64,000 nt of DNA, from contig NZ_BNAW01000002.1 of the NCBI RefSeq assembly GCF_014654205.1, positions 62,001-126,000 of the forward strand. The letters are read 5' to 3'. Of this stretch, positions 1 through 8,762 are shown in pieces. This DNA is from Amycolatopsis bullii. GTDB lineage: Bacteria > Actinomycetota > Actinomycetes > Mycobacteriales > Pseudonocardiaceae. Both the position numbers and the translations under genes were made by a program. The first letter of the stretch is position 1. Each line of letters opens with the position of its first letter. The notes under the pieces were generated by a model, which saw only the letters and a program-made list of their open reading frames with translations, did not search any database and had not been told where the DNA came from.

Positions 1-2295
1 CAAAGTGGTGCCGTCGGCGTTGAACGCCGTCGTGAACACTGTGTCACTGTGCCCGGTCAAGGTGGCCAGCGTGCCCGGGTGCCGCCGGTCGGCGACGTCC
101 CAGAACCGGGCAGTGCGGTCCCAGCTGCCGGAGGCCAGCCGACGGCCGTCCGGGCTGAACGCCACCGAACTCACGCCGTCGTCGTGGCCCGGCAGGGTGG
201 CCAGCTCGCCGGGATCGCGCGGGTTCGTGAGGTCCCACAACCGGATCGTGTGGTCCCAGCTCGCCGTCGCCAGCGTCCGGCCGTCCGGGCTGAACGCGAC
301 GCCGTTGACGCCGTCGCGGTGGCCGCGCAGCATCGGTAGCGGCGCGGGCCGCCCGGGGTCGGTGACGTCCCACAGCCGGGCCGTGCGGTCCAGGCACGCG
401 ACGGCGAGGGTCCGGCCGTCCGGGCTGAACGCAGCGCCGTTGGCGTTGTCCGTGCAGCCGACGAGCAACGCGGAGGCAGCCGGACGCCGGGGATCGGTCA
501 CGTTCCAGAGCCGGGCTGTGTGGTCGTAGCTCGTGGTGGCGAGTGTCCGCCCGTCGGGGCTGAACGCGAGCCCACACACCGAGTCGGCATGAGCGTTCAA
601 CGCCACCAGCTCGGCGGGGTGCTGGGAATCGGTGACGTCCCACAGCCGAGCGGTGTGGTCCCAGCTCCCGGTAGCGAGCGTGCGCCGGTCCGGGCTGAAC
701 GCCAGGGCGCACACGGAGTCGCGGTGTCCGGTGAGTACCGGGCCGGGCAGGTCCCAAACCCACACGGTCCGATCGTCGCTGCCGGTCGCGATGCTGTGGC
801 CGTCGGGGGCAAAGGCCAGCGACGCGATCCCGCCGGTGTGGCCGGTCAGCACCCGGGGTTCGCCGGTCCGGCGCAGATCGGTGACGTCCCAGAGCCGGAC
901 GCGCCGGTCGAGTCCCGCGGTCGCCAGCATCTTTCCGTCCGGGCTGAACTCCGCGGCGCGCACCACGTCGGTGTGCCCGGTCAGGGTCGCCACCCCCGTG
1001 GGATGCGCGGGGTCGGCGACGCCCCAGAGCCGCACGGTGTGGTCCTGCCCCGCGGTGGCCAGCAGCCCTCCCCCGGGGCTGAAGGCGACCCAGACAACCG
1101 GGCCGCGGTGACCGGCGAGCAGCCGGGGCGGGGCGGGGCCGCCGGCGAGGCCCCACAGCCCCGCCGTACCGTCCCAGCCCGCGGTGGCAAGCGTCCTGCC
1201 GTCCGGGCTGAACGCCACCGCCACGACGCCGCCGTCCTGACCTGCCAGGACGCGCGGCGCCACGCCGGCCCGCCCGGGATCGGCCAGGTTCCACAGCCGG
1301 ACCGTGTGGTCGGTGCTGCCGGTGGCCAACGTGCGCCCGTCCGGGCTGAAGGCCACCGCGTTGACGTCGTCCGAGTGCCCCGCCAACGTGGCGAGTTTCC
1401 GCGGAGCGCGGGGATCCCGGACATCCCACAGCGCGGCGGTGTGGTCCCAGCTGCCGGTGGCCAGGAGGGTCCCGTCGGGGCTGAAGGCCACCGCGTTGAC
1501 GTTGCGCGGGTGTCCGGTGACCGTGGCGAGCGGTACGGGGTGCTCCTGGTCGGTGAGGTCCCACAGCCGGACAGTGGCGTCCTGGCTCCCACTGGCCAGC
1601 AGGCGCCGGCCGCGGTTGACGGCCACCGCGTTCACGTTCCCGGTGTGCCCGACGAGCCGGACCGCATACGGGGTCGCGAACCCGCTGAGCAGGGTGCTCC
1701 GGGCTTCGGCCGTGGGCACGAGCCGGTAGGCGGCCAGACCGAGCTGAGCGGCGAGCGGCGGATCGGCGGTCCGCACCGCCGCGGCTTGCCCGGCCACCTT
1801 TTCCGACAGAGCGATGTTGCGCTGGCGGGTGGCCGTGCGCCGGGCGTCGAAGGCGAAGCCGGTGGCAACCGCCGCCAGCACCAGCAGGACGCTCAACAGC
1901 GCGACGAACTGCCGGAGTCGGCGCGCCCGCCGTCGGGCCGCGAGCCGTTCGGCGGTTTCGGCCGCCAGACCGGCGCCGAGAAACTCACGTTCCCTCGCAG
2001 TCAGCACGGACTCGTCGCGCGCCGCCCATTCCCGGGCCACCGCCAGGCGCGTACCGCGGTAGAGGGCACCTGGATCCCGGTCGACCGACTCCCAGATCTC
2101 GGTCGCATCGGTGAGCTGGCGGTGGACCCGACGGCCATCCCGATCTTCGGACAGCCAGTCGCGCAGCCTCGGCCAGCAGCGGATCTCGGCGAGAGTCCAG
2201 TGACCGTAGGCCAAGGCGATAATCTGGTAGGCGGCGTCGTGGTAGGTGACGGGTGCCTGATGTTTGTGCTCCGCCCAGGAACTCGAGCCGTCCAT
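1..2295 (-). CDS. N-truncated nSTAND1-type WD40 repeat protein (3' end beyond window)
   Basis: The reading frame is open from an ATG at 2295 to the window edge (765 residues, no stop yet). Residues about 30-110 (CWPRLRDWLSEDRDGR, LYRGTRLAVAREWA) match the C-terminal end of the nSTAND1 NTPase domain found in actinomycete WD40 regulators. A basic stretch and one membrane helix follow (LLSVLLVLAAVATGFA). From about residue 195 there are 12 complete WD40 blades and the start of a thirteenth, with recurrent FSPDGRTLATGSWDHT and RLWDV motifs, enough for two beta-propellers. Full-length relatives carry an HTH or protease module and a P-loop NTPase of several hundred residues before this point; here all of that is missing and an in-frame stop lies only 42 bases upstream of the ATG. 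The gene is therefore a 5'-deleted fragment or a membrane-anchored propeller. I see only a weak ribosome site. Confidence 0.82.
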   Translation of the reverse strand, partial: MDGSSSWAEHKHQAPVTYHDAAYQIIALAYGHWTLAEIRCWPRLRDWLSEDRDGRRVHRQLTDATEIWESVDRDPGALYRGTRLAVAREWAARDESVLTAREREFLGAGLAAETAERLAARRRARRLRQFVALLSVLLVLAAVATGFAFDARRTATRQRNIALSEKVAGQAAAVRTADPPLAAQLGLAAYRLVPTAEARSTLLSGFATPYAVRLVGHTGNVNAVAVNRGRRLLASGSQDATVRLWDLTDQEHPVPLATVTGHPRNVNAVAFSPDGTLLATGSWDHTAALWDVRDPRAPRKLATLAGHSDDVNAVAFSPDGRTLATGSTDHTVRLWNLADPGRAGVAPRVLAGQDGGVVAVAFSPDGRTLATAGWDGTAGLWGLAGGPAPPRLLAGHRGPVVWVAFSPGGGLLATAGQDHTVRLWGVADPAHPTGVATLTGHTDVVRAAEFSPDGKMLATAGLDRRVRLWDVTDLRRTGEPRVLTGHTGGIASLAFAPDGHSIATGSDDRTVWVWDLPGPVLTGHRDSVCALAFSPDRRTLATGSWDHTARLWDVTDSQHPAELVALNAHADSVCGLAFSPDGRTLATTSYDHTARLWNVTDPRRPAASALLVGCTDNANGAAFSPDGRTLAVACLDRTARLWDVTDPGRPAPLPMLRGHRDGVNGVAFSPDGRTLATASWDHTIRLWDLTNPRDPGELATLPGHDDGVSSVAFSPDGRRLASGSWDRTARFWDVADRRHPGTLATLTGHSDTVFTTAFNADGTTL

Positions 2296-2610
2296 GGTGG
2301 ACGAACCCGCCTCAACGATGGGACTTCGAGTACGTCAGCGGGTCAGTTCGGCCCGCAGCACTGGCAGCACCTTTTACCGAGCGCCTCGAAACCGGTGAAT
2401 TCGTCGAGTCCGAATGGGTTGTCCAGGTACAGCCGGTCGACGCCGGCGTGTGACGGCGACCGGTCAGCGTCGATGCATACCCTCCGGCGACTGTGCGCTG
2501 CGTCGCGCGGATGACCTGGGAGTCCATCGGCTTCCGGCGCGGAGAGCCGGGCGGTCGCGCTGCCGAACACCGGCAACGCGACCGCCCGGCTCTGGTGTGG
2601 GAGCGGCGAA
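2296..2610. other. intergenic stretch with a short Cys-rich open frame
   Basis: Between the WD40 fragment and the glucosaminidase gene I find no convincing gene. On the minus strand an open frame ends at 2343 in CCQCCGPN after an acidic segment (LDNPFGLDEFTGFEALGK). It has no good start codon or ribosome site. It may be debris left by the event that truncated the WD40 gene. The right half holds the terminator hairpin of the upstream gene. Confidence 0.4.
2543..2593 (-). terminator. 23-bp class hairpin terminator after the glucosaminidase gene
   Basis: AGAGCCGGGCGGTCGCG at 2543-2559 pairs perfectly with 2577-2593. Inside, TGCCG (2561-2565) pairs with CGGCA (2571-2575) around the loop AACAC. 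It starts 18 bases beyond the stop codon of the minus-strand gene ending at 2611. No U-tract is visible, which is usual for actinomycete intrinsic terminators. Confidence 0.85.
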
Positions 2611-4056
2611 TCAGGCGATGGGGTCGGATTCGACCGTCCAGCCGTACAAGCCGATGCCGTTCTTCGCCAGCACCGTGCCGGACCGGTCCAGGATCATCTG
2701 CACCCCGCCGTTCGTCGCGATCTGGTTCACCACCGCGTCCGTCTCCACCGTCCACCCGTAGAGACCGATTCCCTTCTTCGCCGACACCGTTCCGGACCGG
2801 TCCAGGATCATCTGCATCCCGTCGGACCCGGCCGCGATGTCGGCGACCACCGCGTCGGACTCGGCCGTCCAGCCGTACAGGCCGATGCCGTTCTTCGCCG
2901 ACACCGTCCCCGCACGGTCCAGGATCATCTGCGTGCCGTCCGAACCCACCGCGATGTCCGCGACGACCGCGTCGGTTTCCACCGTCCAGCCGTACAGGCC
3001 GATGCCGTTCTTCGCCAGCACCGTGCCGGACCGGTCCAGGATCATCTGCACCCCGCCGTTCGTCGCGATCTGCTTCGCCACCGCATCGGTCTCCACCGTC
3101 CACCCGTACAGGCCGATCCCCTTCTTCGCCGACACCGTCCCGGCGCGATCGAGAATCATCTGCGTCCCGTCGGAGCCGACGGCGATGTCACTGACGACCG
3201 GGTCGGTTTCGACGGTCCAGCCGTACAAACCGATGCCGTTCTTGGCCAGCACCGTCCCGTCCTTCATCAGGATCATCTGGACCCCGCCGTTGGTCGCCAC
3301 CTTCTGCACACCCGGATCGGTCTCCACCGTCCAGCCGTACAGGCCGATCCCGTTCTTCGCCAGGACCGTTCCGTTGGCCTTCCTGCTCAACACCATCTGC
3401 GTGCCGTCGGAGCCCACCGAGATTCCGGGCGGCAGCGCGTTGAACCGGTACAGGTCGTAGGTCCCCATCAGGCCGATGACCTTGGTGGCGTAGTTCGGAT
3501 CGGTCGCGTACCCGGCTTTCGCGACTTCGCGGACGAACTGGTCGGGGTCGCCGGTGAAATCGAACGCTTTGCTGTAGCGGGAGTTCGACCGCAGGAAGAG
3601 GCCGTGGTCACGGAACGAGTCCGCCATCGAGGCGTAGACGCGGAACGACGCGTACACCGTGTGGCAGTCCGGATCGCATTCCGTGGTGGGCAGGGTTTGA
3701 CAGCCGGTCGCGATCGGGCCCTGGCCGCTGCTGCCGCACTTGATTCCGAAGTAGTTGTTCCCCGGCGCGGCCTCTCCCGAGGCGGACTCCAGGATCGCCT
3801 GCGCAACGGTGACCGAGGCCGGCACCCCGAACTCGGCCTGGCTGGGTTGCGCGGCCGGGCCCGCGACGGCGACGAAATCCGGGGTGGTGGCCTGCGTTTG
3901 CGGGTTGATCGCCCCCTCGCGCACCGCGTCGGCGATGACGGCGGGGGCGTCGGGCGGGCCGGGCGGGGCGGCGAACGCCGGTCCGGTGGCCGTGAGGGAA
4001 AGGGCGGTGGCGGCGGCCAGCAGGAGCGCACCGCGGTACCGGGTTTTCTGAGTCAT
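2611..4056 (-). CDS. secreted GH73 N-acetylglucosaminidase with seven-repeat tail
   Basis: The product (481 aa) begins with a Sec signal peptide ending near AFAA (residue 30). Residues about 60-205 form a glucosaminidase domain of the GH73/FlgJ class: the catalytic Glu is E90 in AQAILES, followed by NNYFGIKC and the YASFRVY and SFRDHGLFL blocks. The family hydrolyses the GlcNAc-MurNAc bond of peptidoglycan outside the cell. Residues 211-481 are seven copies of a 38-39 residue repeat with core GIGLYGWTVETD, alternating between a GSDGTQMILD...GTVSAK type and a TNGGVQMILD...GTVLAK type. The neighbouring CHAP protein has the same tail. Only 17 bases separate the two genes, so they are one operon. 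A GGAG lies ahead of the ATG. The repeat probably targets wall polymers, but I do not recognise it as a named wall-binding domain. Confidence 0.88.
   Translation of the reverse strand: MTQKTRYRGALLLAAATALSLTATGPAFAAPPGPPDAPAVIADAVREGAINPQTQATTPDFVAVAGPAAQPSQAEFGVPASVTVAQAILESASGEAAPGNNYFGIKCGSSGQGPIATGCQTLPTTECDPDCHTVYASFRVYASMADSFRDHGLFLRSNSRYSKAFDFTGDPDQFVREVAKAGYATDPNYATKVIGLMGTYDLYRFNALPPGISVGSDGTQMVLSRKANGTVLAKNGIGLYGWTVETDPGVQKVATNGGVQMILMKDGTVLAKNGIGLYGWTVETDPVVSDIAVGSDGTQMILDRAGTVSAKKGIGLYGWTVETDAVAKQIATNGGVQMILDRSGTVLAKNGIGLYGWTVETDAVVADIAVGSDGTQMILDRAGTVSAKNGIGLYGWTAESDAVVADIAAGSDGMQMILDRSGTVSAKKGIGLYGWTVETDAVVNQIATNGGVQMILDRSGTVLAKNGIGLYGWTVESDPIA
2614..3426 (-). repeat. seven in-frame ~117-bp coding repeats (GH73 tail)
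   Basis: Seven tandem copies of about 114-117 bp encode the GIGLYGWTVETD repeat. Copies differ at the DNA level mostly at third positions. Two subtypes alternate imperfectly. The unit is the same as that at 4077-4890. Confidence 0.9.
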
Positions 4057-4073
4057 TTCGGATCTCCGCGCTT

Positions 4074-5459
4074 TCAGGCGATCGGGTCGGATTCGACGGT
4101 CCAGCCGTAGAGGCCGATTCCGTTCTTGGCCAGGACGGTGCCGTTGCGGTCGAGAACCACCTGGACCCCGCCGTTGGTCGCGATCTTCTGCACCACGGCG
4201 TCGGTCTCCACGGTCCAGCCGTACAGACCCACACCCTGCTTCGCCGACACCGTCCCGGTACGGTCCAGGATCATCTGGGTCCCGTCCGAACCCACCGCGA
4301 TGTCACTGACGACCGCATCGGTTTCCACCGTCCAGCCGTACAGGCCGATGCCGTTCTTCGCCGAGACCGTGCCGCTGTTGTCCAGGATCATCTGCGTGCC
4401 GTCCGCAGCCACCGCGATGTCCGCGACGACCGCGTCGGATTCCACCGTCCAGCCGTAAAGACCGATGCCGTTCTTCGCCAGCACCGTGCCCGACTTGTCC
4501 AGGATCACCTGGACACCGCCGTCGGTCGCGATCTGCTTCACCACGGCGTCGGTCTCCGCCGTCCACCCGTAGAGGCCGATCCCCTTCTTCGCCGACACCG
4601 TCCCGGACCGGTCCAGGATCATCTGCGTCCCGTCCGAACCCACCGCGATGTCACTGACGACCGCATCGGTCTCGACGGTCCAGCCGTACAAGCCGACACT
4701 GTTCTTGGCCAGCACCGTCCCGTCCTTCAACAGGATCATCTGGACCCCGCCGTTGGTCGCCACCTTCTGCACACCCGGATCGGTCTCCACCGTCCAGCCG
4801 TACAGCCCGACACCCTTCTTCGCCAGCACGGTGCCGTTGCCGGTCAGCACCATCTGCAGCCCGTCCGAACCCACCGCGATCGACGAAGAGACGGCGGGGG
4901 TGGTGAGCCCGACCGGGGTGATGAAGCCGCTGATGCGCTGGCCGGCGATGATGGCGCCGACCTGGCCGTAACCGGACGAGTAGGCGACCGTCGACGTGGT
5001 CGGGTTGTCGCCGAAGTTGCCGTTGATCACCTGGATGCGGCGGTCGGCGTCCACGGTGGTCACCATGCCGACGTGGTCGGCGTAGTCGTTGCCGTCGAAG
5101 TTGAAGACCACCGCGTCGCCGGGCTGCGGCACGTAACCGGCGTCGGCGTGCAGGGTGCCGTTGCGCCGCCCGTACTGGTAGAACGAGCTGGCCGCCGGGG
5201 AGAGGCCGTCGACGTTGAGACCTTCGTTGCGCCACACCCACTTGAGGAAATCGGCGCACCAGGCTTCGCCGCTGCAGCTGCTTTCGTAGCCGCGGGTGCC
5301 GAGGCTGTTGGTTTCGCAGTAGTGCTTGCCGAGATTGGCTTTGGCCAGGCCGACCACGTCCTGGGCGGTCGCCGCCGACGCCGGCGTGGCCACGATCGTG
5401 ACCGCCGCCGTCGCCGCCAGCACGGCGGTGAGCATCCGTTTCAACACGGTGCGGGACAT
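4074..5459 (-). CDS. secreted CHAP-domain peptidoglycan hydrolase with seven-repeat tail
   Basis: This 461-residue product has a signal peptide (residues 1-30, ending ASAA) and a CHAP domain over about 32-185, with the nucleophile C68 in WCADF and the catalytic H129 in ADHVGMV. CHAP enzymes cleave amide bonds in peptidoglycan as amidases or endopeptidases. Four extra cysteines (C48, C62 among them) suggest disulfides. Residues 191-461 are seven copies of the same ~39-residue repeat seen in the next gene, ending in the identical WTVESDPIA. A GAAGGGAAG ribosome site lies about 10 bases before the ATG. With the GH73 gene downstream, the operon supplies a glycan-cleaving and a peptide-cleaving enzyme sharing one targeting module. 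The AfsR-like gene ends 91 bases upstream on the same strand. Confidence 0.9.
   Translation of the reverse strand: MSRTVLKRMLTAVLAATAAVTIVATPASAATAQDVVGLAKANLGKHYCETNSLGTRGYESSCSGEAWCADFLKWVWRNEGLNVDGLSPAASSFYQYGRRNGTLHADAGYVPQPGDAVVFNFDGNDYADHVGMVTTVDADRRIQVINGNFGDNPTTSTVAYSSGYGQVGAIIAGQRISGFITPVGLTTPAVSSSIAVGSDGLQMVLTGNGTVLAKKGVGLYGWTVETDPGVQKVATNGGVQMILLKDGTVLAKNSVGLYGWTVETDAVVSDIAVGSDGTQMILDRSGTVSAKKGIGLYGWTAETDAVVKQIATDGGVQVILDKSGTVLAKNGIGLYGWTVESDAVVADIAVAADGTQMILDNSGTVSAKNGIGLYGWTVETDAVVSDIAVGSDGTQMILDRTGTVSAKQGVGLYGWTVETDAVVQKIATNGGVQVVLDRNGTVLAKNGIGLYGWTVESDPIA
4077..4890 (-). repeat. seven in-frame ~117-bp coding repeats (CHAP tail)
   Basis: This is the second array of the GIGLYGW/GVGLYGW unit, again seven copies with about 39-residue period and alternating subtypes. 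The final copies of the two arrays are nearly identical, suggesting recent duplication or gene conversion. Confidence 0.9.
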
Positions 5460-5550
5460 TTCGGGGACTTCCCTTCGGTACAGGCGATTCGTCGGGATCG
5501 ACCCTGACGTCCCCGGCTCTGGATTTTCTCAATGCGGATTTTGAGGTTTT

Positions 5551-8500
5551 CTAAAGAACGCGCTGCGACGCTTCAGGCGTGGAGGTCAGCAGCAGCGGTT
5601 CGGTCGCCTCACGGCACCCGTGCCGCTCGAAGACCGCCAAGGCGGCGGCCCGCAGTTCTCCGGCGCGTCGGCGGTCACCGAGCAATGCCGCGGCGACCGC
5701 CAGATCACGGCTGGTCCGGGCCTGCCAAACGGGCAGGTCCAGTGCCTGCCACCACGCCAGCGACCGGGTGAGGTACCGAGTGGCTGCTTCCGGGTCGCCG
5801 AGGGCGAGCTCCAGCTCCCCCAGCGTGCGCAGCATCAGCCCCTGGCCGAATCCGTCGTCCATTTCGTTGCAGGTCGTCAACGCGGTGTCGAGCGCCTGCC
5901 GGACCTCGCGCCCCCGGCCCTGCCGGATGCGCACTTTGGCCAGCGCCTGCTCGGCGTACGCGGTCATCAACCGGGTCTCGGTGTTCCGCAGGACGGCGAC
6001 CGCCCGGGCGCAGCAATCCGCGGCCTCGTCCAGCCGGCCGGCCGCGCGGTGCACGATGCCCAGCGACCTCTGCGCCAGCGCTGCCGCGCGCGGGTTGCCG
6101 GCCGACCGCCAGGCCGAAATCGCCGCGCCGGTCAGCTGCGCCGCCTCGGCCAGCCGGCCCTGTTCGCACCGGAGCATCCCCAGGTTGTGGTCGGCTCTCG
6201 CCCGCTCTTCGGCGGTACCGGCCGACCGGAGCACGGGCATCGCCGGGGCCACTGTCTCTTCGGCTTCGGCGTACCGGCCCCGCTCCCGGAGGACCACGCT
6301 GAGTTCCAGCCGGGTTCTGGCTTCGGCGCCGGAGTCGTCCAGCTCGTGATGGATTTCGAGCGCCTGGTTGAGGTGCGCCACCGCCTCGTCGAAGCGGTCC
6401 TGCTCGTAGTACAGCCGGCCGACGCCCACGAGGAGCAGCGCCGCACTGGCGCGGTCGCCGACCCGCCGCGCCGCGTCGAGCGCCGCGGTGTGACTGCGCC
6501 GCCACTGGCTGAACCGGTTGTGGACGGCGTACGACGAAGTCGACAGCTCGACGGCCAAGGTGGCGGCGATGTCCACCATGTCCAGCTCACTGGCCAGTTC
6601 GACGAGGTTCACCAGCAGTTCCTGCTCGCTTTCGAACCACGGGCCGGGCTCGGCCAGCAGCTCGTTCACCGTGACCGCGTCCAGGTGGTCGATTCCCTCG
6701 CTCTTCGGGGTGGTGTGCAGCGCGCTGCCCGGCATCCGGGCCGTGGCGAGGCGGACCAGTTCCAGCATCGCCCGGCAGATCCGTTCGACCGCCGCGCGGA
6801 TGCCCGGCCGGTCGGGGTCCAGCTCGCAGAGCTCCCGGGCGAACGCTCTGGTGAGGTCGTGGAACCGGTAGCGGGCCGAGCCGACGCCGGTCGCGTCCAG
6901 CAGCTGCGCGTCGAACAGCCGCTCGACGACGTCGTTCGCGATGGGCAGCGCCACGTCCAGCAGCGGGGCCGCCAGCCAGCTCCCGAACTCCGGCACCCCC
7001 AGCAGCGCGAGCCGGCGCAGCACGGTCCGCTCGGGTTCGGTGAGTACGTCGTAGCTCAGCGCGAGACTGCGCCGCACTTCGAGGTCGCCGATGACCAGCT
7101 CGTCGAGCAGGTGGTCCTGCCGGCTCAGCCGCTGCACCAGCAGCCCCGCCGGCCAGTGTGGCCGCGCGGCCAGCCGGGCGCCGGCGATCCGCACGGCCAG
7201 TGGCAGGTGGCCGCACAACCGCACGATCTTCCGCGCCGCGTCCGGGTCGTCCCGGAGCCGGTCGTCGGCCACGACGGCCGCCAGGAGGGCCAAGGCTTCC
7301 GGCTCGGGCAGCTCCCGCAGGTCCAGCAGGCTCGCCCCGGGCAGGGTGGTCATCCGGGCCCGGCTGGTCACCACGACCGCGCAGCCCGCACCGGCCGGGA
7401 CCAGCGGCCGGACCTGCTGCTCGTCGAAGGCGTTGTCGAGAACGACCAGCACCCGCCGTTCGGCCAGCAGCGACCGGTAGAGATCGGCGCGTTCACCGGC
7501 CGCGGCGGGCATCGCCGCGTCGGCGACGCCCAGCCCGCGCAGGAACCGGACGATCACCTCGTCCGGGTCGACGGGTTCCAGGTGCGCGTCGCCGAGGCTG
7601 GCGTAGAGCTGTCCGTCCGGGTAGTCCTGGCGGACCCGGTGCGCCGCGTGCACGGCCAGCGTGGTCTTGCCGGAACCGGGCTTGCCCGAGATGGCGCAGA
7701 TCCGGGCCGCGGCCGGGCCGGCCGGCCGCAGGGCGTCGACCACCCGGCGGACTTCGTCCCGCCGTCCGGTGAAGCCGGCGATCGCGGGTGGGAGCTGGCG
7801 CGGGACGGCGACCGCCACCGGTGTGGCCGCCGGTCCGCGATCGCCGGTCGGCCGGCTCAGCACGCTGCGCAGGGCAGCTTGGAGTTCCGGACCCGGTGCC
7901 ACGCCCAGCTCGTCGTCCAGCATGCGCCGGGCGTGGTGGAACGTCTGAAGGGCGTCGGCCTGCCGGCCCGCTTCGTGCAGAGCCAGCATGAGCAGCGCGC
8001 GCAATGGTTCGCGCACGGGGTGCTCGTCGACCAGTGCGGTCAGCTCTCCGATGAGCGTCCGGCCCAGGCCCAGCCGGAAGTCCGCGGTCAGCCGGGACTC
8101 CAGCGCGTCGAGCCAGGCATCGGTGAGCCGGTCGCGGGCTCGTTCCGCCCAGTCGCCCCCGACGCCGCCCAATGGCTCGCCGGTCCGCAGCGCCAGCGCG
8201 CCGGCCAGGACGGCTGACGCCCGCGCCGGATCGCCGTCGGCCAGCGCTTGGCGGCCGGCCAGCACGGCTTGGTCGAACCGCGTGAGGTCGATCGACTGCG
8301 GGTCGGCCCGCAGGAGGTACCCGGGCGCCTGGCGGATCAGGAGTTCCCCGCTCGCCGGCGCCGCTGCGGCGAGCGTTCGCCGCAGCACGGACACGTACGT
8401 GTGCAGCATGGCCCGGGCCCGGCCCGGCGGGTCCTCTCCCCACAACGCCGCGATCAGCGCTTCCCCGGTCACCACCCGGCCGGCGTTGAGCACCAGCACC

Positions 8501-8589
8501 GCGAGCAGCGTCCTGGGTTTCGGGCCACCCAGCGGGATCGACGTCCCGTCCACGACCACTGTCAGCGGTCCCAGCAGCCGGAAATCCAC
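5551..8589 (-). CDS. AfsR/SARP-family regulator with NB-ARC and TPR domains
   Basis: The 1012-residue protein has the AfsR layout. Residues 1-95 are an OmpR-type winged helix (MDFRLLGPLTVVVDG, GGPKPRTLLAVLVLNAGRVV). Residues about 98-245 are the bacterial transcriptional activation domain. An NB-ARC STAND NTPase follows, with Walker A GKPGSGKTT near residue 300 and Walker B RRVLVVLDNAF. The C-terminal third is TPR helices. Such proteins activate specialised-metabolite or developmental genes and can be tuned by Ser/Thr kinases. The GTG start at 8589 is set by GGGGGAGGA six bases upstream. It is divergent from the XRE gene across an AT-rich region with two overlapping palindromes. Its target is unknown; the hydrolase operon immediately downstream is one candidate. 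Confidence 0.92.
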   Translation of the reverse strand: MDFRLLGPLTVVVDGTSIPLGGPKPRTLLAVLVLNAGRVVTGEALIAALWGEDPPGRARAMLHTYVSVLRRTLAAAAPASGELLIRQAPGYLLRADPQSIDLTRFDQAVLAGRQALADGDPARASAVLAGALALRTGEPLGGVGGDWAERARDRLTDAWLDALESRLTADFRLGLGRTLIGELTALVDEHPVREPLRALLMLALHEAGRQADALQTFHHARRMLDDELGVAPGPELQAALRSVLSRPTGDRGPAATPVAVAVPRQLPPAIAGFTGRRDEVRRVVDALRPAGPAAARICAISGKPGSGKTTLAVHAAHRVRQDYPDGQLYASLGDAHLEPVDPDEVIVRFLRGLGVADAAMPAAAGERADLYRSLLAERRVLVVLDNAFDEQQVRPLVPAGAGCAVVVTSRARMTTLPGASLLDLRELPEPEALALLAAVVADDRLRDDPDAARKIVRLCGHLPLAVRIAGARLAARPHWPAGLLVQRLSRQDHLLDELVIGDLEVRRSLALSYDVLTEPERTVLRRLALLGVPEFGSWLAAPLLDVALPIANDVVERLFDAQLLDATGVGSARYRFHDLTRAFARELCELDPDRPGIRAAVERICRAMLELVRLATARMPGSALHTTPKSEGIDHLDAVTVNELLAEPGPWFESEQELLVNLVELASELDMVDIAATLAVELSTSSYAVHNRFSQWRRSHTAALDAARRVGDRASAALLLVGVGRLYYEQDRFDEAVAHLNQALEIHHELDDSGAEARTRLELSVVLRERGRYAEAEETVAPAMPVLRSAGTAEERARADHNLGMLRCEQGRLAEAAQLTGAAISAWRSAGNPRAAALAQRSLGIVHRAAGRLDEAADCCARAVAVLRNTETRLMTAYAEQALAKVRIRQGRGREVRQALDTALTTCNEMDDGFGQGLMLRTLGELELALGDPEAATRYLTRSLAWWQALDLPVWQARTSRDLAVAAALLGDRRRAGELRAAALAVFERHGCREATEPLLLTSTPEASQRVL

Positions 8590-8651
8590 GTGTCCTCCCC
8601 CAAGAACGCCACGCGGCGTCGCGGAGCGGCCCCCCGCCGCCCTCGCAACCC

Positions 8652-8686
8652 CAGTTTACGGTTCGTAACTTCCATAAACTGAAGTT
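8652..8686. promoter_or_regulatory. overlapping palindromes in the afsR-like/XRE divergent promoter
   Basis: CAGTTTA (8652-8658) is inverted as TAAACTG (8675-8681), and AACTTC (8667-8672) as GAAGTT (8681-8686). The stretch is clearly richer in A and T than its surroundings and sits midway between two divergent genes for DNA-binding proteins. An operator role is inference. Confidence 0.5.
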
Positions 8687-8762
8687 GATCGAGGCCATCC
8701 TGACCGACCGTTATCCTGCTTGTCAACGGCCGCTGCCGGACACACGACACGAGGGGGGCGTC

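Noticed and set aside
44..1564. Long minus-strand open frames rich in Arg, Pro and Gly in other frames of the WD40 gene
   Set aside because: They are shadows created by high GC content; the WD40 frame has regular FSPDG/RLWD repeats and the expected codon bias.
2614..4890. Regular ~117-bp repeats that could suggest a CRISPR array or satellite
   Set aside because: Units are in frame, differ mainly at third positions and encode a conserved peptide repeat; there are no unique spacers between identical short repeats.
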